A program made the position numbers and the translations under genes. Below the pieces are notes generated by a model. That model worked only from the letters and a program-made list of their open reading frames with translations. It did not search any database and had not been told where the DNA came from. A DNA stretch of 64,000 bases from an uncultured Selenomonadales bacterium (GTDB lineage: Bacteria; Bacillota; Negativicutes; Selenomonadales; Selenomonadaceae), in the NCBI GenBank assembly GCA_946407095.1, contig CAMJMR010000005.1, positions 1 to 64,000 of the forward strand, given 5' to 3'. Within the stretch, counting starts at the first letter, position 1. The number at the start of each line of letters is the position of its first letter. Shown one piece after another: positions 56,521 through 64,000 of the stretch.

Positions 56521-56545
56521 TATAATCACGGCGGAGGTGTTGAAC

Positions 56546-57058
56546 ATGTTGGAGAATGTATTTATCGACAGCCCGCTTTTCGGCACGCCGATTCCGCTTG
56601 CAGACGTCGACGACGAAATTTTTTCGGGCGGCGCGGCGGGCAAGGGCGTTGCGATTAAAAATCCTGACGGAAAGATTATCGCGCCTTTCGGCGGCAAGGT
56701 AGCGTTCATTGCGGAGCCGGGCGTCGTCGGTTTGAAGTCGTTCGGCGGCGTCGACCTTTTGATTCACGTCGGCTTGAAGACCTGCAAGCTTGTCGGCGAA
56801 AGTTTTCATCCGCAAGTGGCGGCGGGCGACGTCATCACTCGCGGGCAAGTTTTGCTGACGTTCGACCCTTTGGAAATGACATGGGCAGGTTTCGACGCGA
56901 CGACGCCCGTTGTCGTGACCAATCCTGAAAATTTCGGCGACATTGTCTTCAAGCTCGGCGGGCAGAAAATTTTTGTTCAGCACGAAATTTTTTTCTTTAC
57001 GCTGAAAAAGTTTTTGTGCTACAATCTGCGCAGAGGTGTCGACTATGGGACTTTTTAG
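56546..57058 (+). CDS. PTS glucose-type EIIA domain protein
   Basis: APFGGKVAFIAEPGVVGLKSFGGVDLLIHVGLKTCKLVGESF. Confidence 0.85.
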   Translation: MLENVFIDSPLFGTPIPLADVDDEIFSGGAAGKGVAIKNPDGKIIAPFGGKVAFIAEPGVVGLKSFGGVDLLIHVGLKTCKLVGESFHPQVAAGDVITRGQVLLTFDPLEMTWAGFDATTPVVVTNPENFGDIVFKLGGQKIFVQHEIFFFTLKKFLCYNLRRGVDYGTF

Positions 57059-58511
57059 TAGCGTTTCTATACTACAACAACTAGCAAGTCAAACAATAAA
57101 TCAAACGAATGACACGCCGCCGCCCGCTGAGCCCGTCGCGGGATAGGACGCGCCGCCGTCGAACACAGAAAAGCTTAACTTGAATGTCGAAGCGTTGAAG
57201 GGAATGGGTATGGAAAATTTATTGCAACTGCGCGAGGAACTGCTTGAAAAAATTCGTCGAATCGCGCTCATGAAACAGCTCGCCGAAGTGGAGGCGCAAA
57301 TCGCCGAACTGCAACCCGCTCAAACGAAACTCACCGCGAATTTCAATTACAAGCCGCTACTGGCGAAGTATGACGTTGCGGCAACCGCGAAGTCGCCGAT
57401 AAAATATTTCGACGCGGTGCTTGCCGTTTCGGACGAGTTCCTTGACATACTCAACGAATACGAGACCGCGCAGGCAGAGACAATCGCGGCGTTCTTAAAA
57501 ATCGCACTCAAGCTCAAGGCGAAGTACACCGACAATCCCAACTTGACGCCCGAAGAAAACGCCTTGCTTGCCGACCGAAAAAAATTTTTGGCGACGCGTC
57601 TGGAATTGGCTACCGACGAGCCGAAGCGCAAAATCCTTGCCGTCAAAGCGCAGGCAAATCATTTCTTCGCGCGGCTGGAGGCAGTCAACGCCGGCAACAA
57701 TTCAATCAGCGACCTTGCCGCCCTGCAAGCCGAGCCCCGCGCAGATTTCGAGTTGCTTGTCGAGAACATGGCGCGAATCGTCCTTGACACGCAACGCCGC
57801 GTCGATTTCTTTGCCGAGAACAAAAATTTCGTTGCAAGCGTCGTGAATTCTCAAGCGCATTGGAGCGACGACTACAAGGCCTTCAAGACGAGCCTGCGCG
57901 AGGAACTTGCCGCCGCCTGCCGCAACGAGAGCATTGACGACGAAAATTTTTCCGCGTGGTATGACGATTGGCAAGTCAAGCGTTTCGCGATTGAACAGCG
58001 ATTTTTGCCGCTTGTCGAGTTCGCGATAAAGGGCAACCTGCTTGACGCCTTCGACGTGATTTTGGGCAGTCTGCACGCCTACCGCGACGCCGTCGACAAA
58101 TTTTATCTGAACGAACGCAAAAATATTTATCAAAAGTTCGCGTTCCAAGCGGGCGGCGACTTGCAAGAGAAATTCGAGACCGAAAGCGAGCTTTACAAGT
58201 TAGCGGAAAAACTTCAGCGCGATTTGCAGGAAGTAATTTTCAAGCGCGACAAGACCGAAGAACGCATTTTCCTGTTGCGTTGGGCGGAGCCGCTGTTGAG
58301 CTTGCCGCTGGACGAGATAAGCAACTTCATACGCGACCGCGAGTTGAATGCGATAGCCGAAGAGGTTTTGAATCAATTCGCCGAGCTTCGGCGTCAAAAT
58401 TTCGAGCAGTACCTTGCCGACAGCAAAAGTTACGGCGAGGCAGTTCAAAAGCGCGAAAAGGATTTCAACGCGCTGATTTTCCGTATGCGCAAGGATTTGC
58501 ATAAGGCATGA
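57045..58511 (+). CDS. Coiled-coil hypothetical protein; reading frame contains an in-frame TAG at 57144-57146 (downstream part 57180..58511 open)
   Basis: MGLFSSVSILQQLASQTINQTNDTPPPAEPVAG*DAPPSNTEKLNLNVEALKGMGMENLLQL; same frame before and after TAG. Confidence 0.6.
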
Positions 58512-59692
58512 ACGTTATCGCCGAGCCGTTGCCGTTTGACCTTGAGCCGGCGGAAATTTGGACGCGCAAGCCTCCCAAGCGCGGCGATCACATTCGAGTT
58601 AGGCGCATGGACGGGCTTTATTATCACCACGGCATTTTCGTTTCGAGCGGCGAAGTGATTCACTTCACGGGCGACAACGACGACAGCGTCCTTGATTGGT
58701 CGAAAGCGCACGTTATCAAGACCGACTTGCAACAATTCCTGCGCGGCGGCGACGTCGAGGTTAAAGAGTACAGCGACGCGGAACTTGCCGACCTTTACCC
58801 CGTCGAAGGGATTGTCAGCTACGCGCGGACGTGCTTGGGCGACGACGGCTACAATCTGATTTTCAACAACTGCGAACACTTCGCCAACGCCTGCACGCTG
58901 GGCAAGTATCGCAGTCGGCAAGTCGAAAATTTTTTCGGAGGTAAGACCATGGGCATTTGGGGCGCGATAAAAAGTTTCTTCGGATTCGGTTCGTCCGAGC
59001 GGTCGTCGAGCAGCTACAGCTACAATTACGAGCCGGACAAAGTCAAAATTGCGGAGATTGAGCGCGACACGAAATTGAAGCTTGCGGACAAGGAGGCGGA
59101 GCGGATTGAACTCATGCGCGACGCACAACTTGAGCTGATTGAGGCGCAGACACGCAGTCAGTTGGCGATAGAGGAGGCACGGGCGCGCGGCATGACGGCG
59201 GCGGCGCAACAATTCATTGCCTTGCAGACGAAATTGACGGAGCTTGCCGAAAAACGCATCCAGATAATCGAAAAGTGTTCGTTGCCGATTGTCCGCGAGA
59301 TTGAAAGTTTTTACGACGAAGTCGGCGACAAAATATCTGCGGCGAATGACGAATACAACACAAAAAAATTGCCCCAACTCTTGGCGATATTGAGGCAATA
59401 CGAGGCGGGCACGCCCGAACACGAAATATTTTCCGCGCAGATAAACGAGGACAGGGCGCGTCAAGGACAATTCATCGAACAGCAAATGATGCGGGTCAGC
59501 GAGCGGCAAAACATCGTCCTGCAAAGTTTCTTGTCGACGAAAGAAAAAATTTTGGAACAGACGGGACAAATCACGCAACAGATAGCCGAAGGTTGGCTGA
59601 AGCGTCCGAATGAAAATCTTTTGCCGCAAGGTTCAATGTCACTGCCGTCCTTGCCGAACGCGGAAACTAAGCAACTGCCGCCCGCCGAGTGA
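58508..59692 (+). CDS. LRAT-domain (NlpC/P60-like) protein with coiled-coil C-terminal part
   Basis: GDHIRVRRMDGLYYHHGIFVSSGEVIHFTG...YNLIFNNCEHFANACTLGKYRSRQV. Confidence 0.82.
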   Translation: MNVIAEPLPFDLEPAEIWTRKPPKRGDHIRVRRMDGLYYHHGIFVSSGEVIHFTGDNDDSVLDWSKAHVIKTDLQQFLRGGDVEVKEYSDAELADLYPVEGIVSYARTCLGDDGYNLIFNNCEHFANACTLGKYRSRQVENFFGGKTMGIWGAIKSFFGFGSSERSSSSYSYNYEPDKVKIAEIERDTKLKLADKEAERIELMRDAQLELIEAQTRSQLAIEEARARGMTAAAQQFIALQTKLTELAEKRIQIIEKCSLPIVREIESFYDEVGDKISAANDEYNTKKLPQLLAILRQYEAGTPEHEIFSAQINEDRARQGQFIEQQMMRVSERQNIVLQSFLSTKEKILEQTGQITQQIAEGWLKRPNENLLPQGSMSLPSLPNAETKQLPPAE

Positions 59693-59702
59693 GGCGGTTT
59701 TT

Positions 59703-60044
59703 TTATGCAAAGTACTGCTGATAGACGACGACGCCGAACAGGATTATCGCGAGAATCATTGCGGTGAAGCCCGTGCGTTCCAGCCACAAGTCTTGCTTTT
59801 CGGTGAAGTTGTAATGCCGCCGCGCGTAGGTCGACGACAGCGACACCAGCAACGCCAAGTAAAGCCCGCGATTGAGTGCCGTGAAGTTCGCCCAGCCGAA
59901 GATTAGGAAAACGATTGTCAGAGCCAGCACGCCGACTAACAGATAGTCTTTGCCGACCTTTTCGGGCTTTTTAGTTTCGGGCTCAGCCGGTTTCTTGGGC
60001 TGAATTTTTTTTGCGATTTTTTTGGACTGCCGCGCCATTGACAT
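59703..60044 (-). CDS. Small membrane protein
   Basis: Lys-rich N-terminus followed by hydrophobic segments. Confidence 0.6.
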   Translation of the reverse strand: MSMARQSKKIAKKIQPKKPAEPETKKPEKVGKDYLLVGVLALTIVFLIFGWANFTALNRGLYLALLVSLSSTYARRHYNFTEKQDLWLERTGFTAMILAIILFGVVVYQQYFA

Positions 60045-60160
60045 TCTCCTTTGGAAAAATTTTGTTGAAGTTTATCAGAGGCGGCGGCGTTTGTAAAGCA
60101 AGGGCTTGCGCAACGGAAAAAGCCTCCGCGATTGAACGGAGGCTTTTGAATTTTTCGTTG

Positions 60161-60237
60161 TGGTCGGGGCAACAGGATTCGAACCTGCGACCCCCTGCTC
60201 CCAAAGCAGATGCGCTACCAAACTGCGCCATACCCCG
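60161..60237 (-). tRNA. tRNA-Pro(TGG)
   Basis: Reverse complement CGGGGTATGGCGCAGTTTGGTAGCGCATCTGCTTTGGGAGCAGGGGGTCGCAGGTTCGAATCCTGTTGCCCCGACCA; encoded CCA. Confidence 0.96.
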
Positions 60238-60286
60238 ACGCCGTGATTTTAATCAATCGTCAATGCGCTGTCAAGGCGGGGATTTT

Positions 60287-60715
60287 TCAGTACAGCTTAT
60301 GCGGGTCTTTCTCGGTCAGTTGGCGATAGATGAAGTCGGCAAGCCCGATGCCGCCGCCCTCCGCCGCCTTTTTCGTGATTTCCTCGTTGTACATATCACG
60401 ATAAATTTCCATTGCGTTATCGTCGCCGAAAAGCTCGTTCTTCGGGACGGTCTTCCACATTTCGTTGTACATCATCTTCAGCAGCAAGCCTTCCAGTTGG
60501 ACGCTCGCCTCTTTGATGTCCTTGTCGCGTTGAGCAAGTTCCTCCGCCGTCATGGTTTTTATTTCGGTTGACGCGGATTTTTCAAGCTTTTTGGTCGCCG
60601 CCTTAAGCTCTTCCTGAAAGCTCGCCTCCTCGTTAAGCATGTGTGCGCCTTCCGCGCCGCTGTTCGTCGAACTCATTCGCGGCATCAGATATACGCCGTC
60701 GATTTGCATAGACAC
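60287..60715 (-). CDS. flgJ: FlgJ-like rod-binding protein
   Basis: LEGLLLKMMYNEMWKTVPKNELFGDDNAMEIYRDMYNEEITKKAAEGGGIGLADFIYRQL. Confidence 0.85.
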   Translation of the reverse strand: MSMQIDGVYLMPRMSSTNSGAEGAHMLNEEASFQEELKAATKKLEKSASTEIKTMTAEELAQRDKDIKEASVQLEGLLLKMMYNEMWKTVPKNELFGDDNAMEIYRDMYNEEITKKAAEGGGIGLADFIYRQLTEKDPHKLY

Positions 60716-60725
60716 AGCCTCCTTA

Positions 60726-60996
60726 GGGGTTGTTGATAAATAGGATTCATCGGCTCGTTCCGAGTCGGCGATTCAATGGCTTTAATGGTTAGAATCTACT
60801 TTCTTTCAGTGGCGAAAGAAAGTAGCAAAGAAAGCCACCGCTACGCGCGGAGCGGCTGCCGACTACTGCCGAAACGCCCGCGCAACCCGAAACCGCTCGT
60901 GCCGCTATGAAACCTTCCAGGTTTCAAGTCGCGGCGGGTCGACATCCCTGTCGACCCTCGTCCCTTGCAACGTATTCCTTTATTTGCCAACAGCCC
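60726..60996 (+). repeat. L element, full-length form
   Basis: GGGGTTGTTGATAAA ... TATTTGCCAACAGCCC; same module order as 54735-54997. Confidence 0.85.
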
Positions 60997-62103
60997 TTAG
61001 ATAATTTCCAATACAGCGTGAATCGCGCCCGCTGCCTTCATGGCCTGCAGAATCGAAATGCAATCGCGCGGCGAAGCTCCTACGGCATTTAGCGCGCCGA
61101 TAACGTCGCTGACGCTGGTGGTGGCGGGCAGGACGACCGAACTCGACCGCTCGTCGCGGGCGTTAATCTCGGTGTTCTGAACGACCATGGACGTGCCGTA
61201 AGAGTAGGGTGCCGCTTGGCTTGCGCTTTCCGTGCGATTAATGCGAATCGACAAGCCGCCTTGCGTTATCGCGCACTCGTCGACGCTGACATTGCCGCCC
61301 ATGACGATTGTGCCTGTGCGCTCGTTGACGACGACTTTGGCGATATTGTCGGGCACAACGGGCAGGTCTTCAATCGACGCCACGAACTGCACGACATTGG
61401 AGCGGTAGTAGCCGGGAATGTTTATGTCAATGCGTCCGGGATTGGCGGCGTGCGCCACGTTGCCGTAAGCCGCATTAATGGCGTTGGTGATTCGCGCCGC
61501 CGTCGTGAAGTCGGCACTGCCCAAGCTCAAGGAAATTTGTCCGTTGCGTCCCAAGTCGTCCTCAAGCGTGCGTTCAACTATCGCGCCGTTGGGAATGGAG
61601 CCCGCCGTCGGGAAGTTGCGTTGCGCGCGATTGTTGCCTCTGCCTGCCACGAAGCCGCCCGTCGAGACCGAGCCTTGCGCCACAGCGTAGACATCGCCGT
61701 TTGCCGCCCTTAGCGGTGTTTGCAACAGGACGCCGCCTTGAATGCTGTCGGCGTCGCCCATTGAACTTACCACGACGTCAATCGTATCGCCCTCGCGCAC
61801 GAACGGCGGAAGCGTCGCCGTCACCATGACTGCCGCCACGTTGTCCGAATCCAAATCCGCCGAATTGACCGTTATGCCGAAATTCCTAAGCAGTGACACC
61901 GTCGACTGAATCATTTGCCATGTGTCGTCGGAATCGCCTGTGCCCGGCAAGCCCACGACCAAGCCGTAGCCCATAAGCTGGTTGCTGCGCACGCCTTGCA
62001 CCTTTGCTATGTCCTTGATTCGCGTGACGGATGATTCTGCCCAGGCCGTCGCCGTCAGCGCAAGGCAAAGAATCAGCGTCGCCAATGTAAAAATTTTTCT
62101 CAT
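60997..62103 (-). CDS. flgI: Flagellar basal body P-ring protein FlgI
   Basis: VTRIKDIAKVQGVRSNQLMGYGLVVGLPGTGDSD. Confidence 0.95.
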   Translation of the reverse strand: MRKIFTLATLILCLALTATAWAESSVTRIKDIAKVQGVRSNQLMGYGLVVGLPGTGDSDDTWQMIQSTVSLLRNFGITVNSADLDSDNVAAVMVTATLPPFVREGDTIDVVVSSMGDADSIQGGVLLQTPLRAANGDVYAVAQGSVSTGGFVAGRGNNRAQRNFPTAGSIPNGAIVERTLEDDLGRNGQISLSLGSADFTTAARITNAINAAYGNVAHAANPGRIDINIPGYYRSNVVQFVASIEDLPVVPDNIAKVVVNERTGTIVMGGNVSVDECAITQGGLSIRINRTESASQAAPYSYGTSMVVQNTEINARDERSSSVVLPATTSVSDVIGALNAVGASPRDCISILQAMKAAGAIHAVLEII

Positions 62104-62119
62104 GACCTCACCTCGTCAA

Positions 62120-62338
62120 TCAAACTGCGCGGCGAACTTCCTGCACTTTCTCGATGACTTCAAAATTTTCGGGTGGATAAAGATAATCTTCCCCCGATTC
62201 GTCGATTAGCCGATACCAGCCGCCCTCAATCGACAAAACGTCGTAAACTTTGTCGGGCAATACGTCCATGAAAATCTTGTAGGAATTCGGAACGTCTTTC
62301 TCGCGCTTGCCAATGTATTTAACATTCAACTTTCTCAC
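62120..62338 (-). CDS. Small hypothetical protein
   Basis: 72 aa; similar layout to 62342..62560. Confidence 0.6.
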   Translation of the reverse strand: MRKLNVKYIGKREKDVPNSYKIFMDVLPDKVYDVLSIEGGWYRLIDESGEDYLYPPENFEVIEKVQEVRRAV

Positions 62339-62341
62339 CCG

Positions 62342-62560
62342 TTAAACCGCGCGGCTGCCTTTGAAGTCGTCCTCGGCCACTTCCTCGAAATTTTCTGCAA
62401 CGAATTTAACACCGTAAACATACCAATCGTCGCCTTCATCGAAAATAGCCCAAGCTTCGCCGATGTCGTCACGAAATTTTTCTGCTTCGTAATAACTTCC
62501 CTTGATAAACGATACTTCCTTGCTGTCGTCACCGGTAAATTTAAGTAGCATTTTTATCAC
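62342..62560 (-). CDS. Small hypothetical protein
   Basis: 72 aa; similar length and C-terminus to 62120..62338. Confidence 0.6.
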   Translation of the reverse strand: MIKMLLKFTGDDSKEVSFIKGSYYEAEKFRDDIGEAWAIFDEGDDWYVYGVKFVAENFEEVAEDDFKGSRAV

Positions 62561-62915
62561 CTCTCTTTTTTTCTTTAAACTCTATCTTGCCGATGTTCGC
62601 GCATTGGTACCAATGAATTTCTGTTAATTTTTCTTCTGTGCCGTTTGTAATGACAGCCGTGCCTCTACACTTGTACCAATCTTGAGCTTTGGTTTTCTCG
62701 CCGTTCGGAAGCAAATATTTATTAATTAGGCGCTTAACGTCATGAATATCTTCGCCGACAGCAATAGCTTTCACGCCTGTGACGATCGAGCCTTTCTTTA
62801 TAAACCATTCGCCGTCGCGCAACGGTCTTTCTGTCTGCACGAAGAAAGTTTTTGCCATTGCGCTCAAGTCTCGCGGCAAAATAAATTCTTCGCTGATTTT
62901 AATCGTCTCGTCCAT
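62541..62915 (-). CDS. Hypothetical protein
   Basis: 124 aa ORF overlapping the next gene; same direction as flgH/flgI. Confidence 0.6.
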   Translation of the reverse strand: MDETIKISEEFILPRDLSAMAKTFFVQTERPLRDGEWFIKKGSIVTGVKAIAVGEDIHDVKRLINKYLLPNGEKTKAQDWYKCRGTAVITNGTEEKLTEIHWYQCANIGKIEFKEKKRGDKNAT

Positions 62916-62928
62916 TAGTCTTCGTCTG

Positions 62929-63507
62929 TCAGAACATGAAGTTGAACAGTTGCGTCAAGATGCCTTGGCGTTGTTTGGCGTTGAGCGGACCTTTGCCGTC
63001 GAATCTGATTGAGGCGTCGGCGACCCTGGTTGAAGGCACCGTGTTGTTAATCGTCACATCGTCTCGGCGAATCGTCCCGCGCAGAGTGATTTTGTGCTCG
63101 TCGCGGTTTTGCCATATCGACTGCGTGCCTTCGACGATAAGGTTGTCATTGGGCAGGACTTCTACGACGGTAACGGTAATTTGCCCGCTGTAGCGGCTGG
63201 TGTCGGTGGCGGAGCCGTCAGCCTCGAAAGAATCGGAGCCGTTGGCCGAAAACGCCTTGATGAAATCGAAAATGCCCGTGCCCGCGCCCACGTTCAAAGA
63301 GCCGGATTTGGAATTGCTGCGCGATTTGGAGGCGGTTTGCGTCGTCGATTCGTTAATGACAATCGTCAAGATATCGCCGACGTTGCGCGCCTTTTTATCG
63401 GAATAAAGACTGGTGTAGCCGTTGTCGACCCACAAAGATTTTGCCTCGACCGCGCCGCCCGCCAATACGAAGGACGCAATCAGCAGAGCCGTCAAAAATT
63501 TTTTCAT
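62929..63507 (-). CDS. flgH: Flagellar basal body L-ring protein FlgH
   Basis: [46 protein letters not shown]. Confidence 0.93.
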   Translation of the reverse strand: MKKFLTALLIASFVLAGGAVEAKSLWVDNGYTSLYSDKKARNVGDILTIVINESTTQTASKSRSNSKSGSLNVGAGTGIFDFIKAFSANGSDSFEADGSATDTSRYSGQITVTVVEVLPNDNLIVEGTQSIWQNRDEHKITLRGTIRRDDVTINNTVPSTRVADASIRFDGKGPLNAKQRQGILTQLFNFMF

Positions 63508-64000
63508 ATGCTTTCACCTCCCGTTCCTAATTGAAGAATCGCCTCTTTGACAACCTCGCGGTCGTCGAAGTGAATGGTGCCCGTGTTCAGGATTTGGTAA
63601 GTCTCATGCCCCTTGCCCAGAATCAAAACGACGTCGCCCGCCTCCGCAAGCTCAATCGCCTTGAAAATCGCCGCTCGTCTGTCGGCAATGCGCTCGTAAC
63701 TTTTGCCGCCGACTTCGCGAATGCCCGCCTCCACGTCGTCCAAAATCTTTTCGGGATTCTCGGTGCGCGGATTGTCGCTGGTGGCAATAATGACGTCACT
63801 AAGTTCCGCCGCAAGCCGCCCCATAATCGGTCGCTTGGCGTGGTCGCGGTCTCCGCCGCAGCCGAACACCGTTATGATTTTCCCGTCGACAATCTGCGCG
63901 GCAGTCTGCAAAACGTTTTTGACGCCGTCGGGCGTGTGCGCGTAATCGACGATAACTTCAAACGGCGCGTCGATAAAAACTCGCTCGAAACGTCCCGGCA
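63504..64000 (-). CDS. murE: UDP-N-acetylmuramoyl-tripeptide ligase MurE, C-terminal part, runs off window
   Basis: [30 protein letters not shown]...[37 protein letters not shown]. Confidence 0.9.
   Translation of the reverse strand, partial: PGRFERVFIDAPFEVIVDYAHTPDGVKNVLQTAAQIVDGKIITVFGCGGDRDHAKRPIMGRLAAELSDVIIATSDNPRTENPEKILDDVEAGIREVGGKSYERIADRRAAIFKAIELAEAGDVVLILGKGHETYQILNTGTIHFDDREVVKEAILQLGTGGESI

Noticed and set aside
57045-57058. PTS EIIA and the next gene overlapping as a fused gene
   Set aside because: Different frames (56546 vs 57045) and a short overlap typical of adjacent genes.
34880-58511. Stop-codon reassignment of TAG
   Set aside because: Two in-frame TAGs in candidate genes are suggestive, but sbcC ends with TAG and other interruptions are TAA; independent mutations are simpler.
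58445-59629. 394-aa antisense ORF opposite the LRAT gene
   Set aside because: Shadow ORF; the plus strand carries the conserved catalytic motif and start context.

Overview
64 kb chromosomal window from a diderm Firmicute-like bacterium. Negativicutes/Selenomonadales is my inference from the gene content: flgH/flgI L- and P-ring genes, two flagellins, prs-glmU-gntR-ispE order, and a single-component-set spermidine ABC system. Most of the window is housekeeping or metabolic: amino-acid ABC transporter with four tandem substrate-binding proteins, amidase, rfbB, cbiD, sbcCD, metH, recX, rtcB, htpG, prs, glmU, ispE, mpg, potABCD, flagellins with a GT41/OGT-like protein, U32 peptidase, scpB-like, dpaL-like, TAXI SBP, gltS, flagellar rod/ring genes, partial murE and tRNA-Pro. 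Accessory content of interest: (1) a short dispersed element (about 90-130 bp, 'S element') that at four sites sits between two direct copies of the 5' or 3' end of a host gene, always with the same polarity; (2) a larger dispersed element ('L element', about 150-345 bp) with GGGYTGTTGG.../...CCAACARCCC ends and internal hairpins whose stems change sequence in a compensatory way between copies; (3) heptanucleotide tandem repeats inserted into coding sequences, giving the same peptide KLVPSPQSLVP in two unrelated proteins; (4) a cysteine-free RiPP-like cluster (three tandem precursors, PqqD-like protein, radical SAM/SPASM protein) behind a G11 homopolymer tract, with a decayed second maturase nearby; (5) a three-gene operon with a MATE protein fused to an HATPase-like domain, a stand-alone condensation-domain protein and an amber-interrupted GG-leader peptide. 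All functional names come from reading the translations. No database, HMM or covariance search was run.
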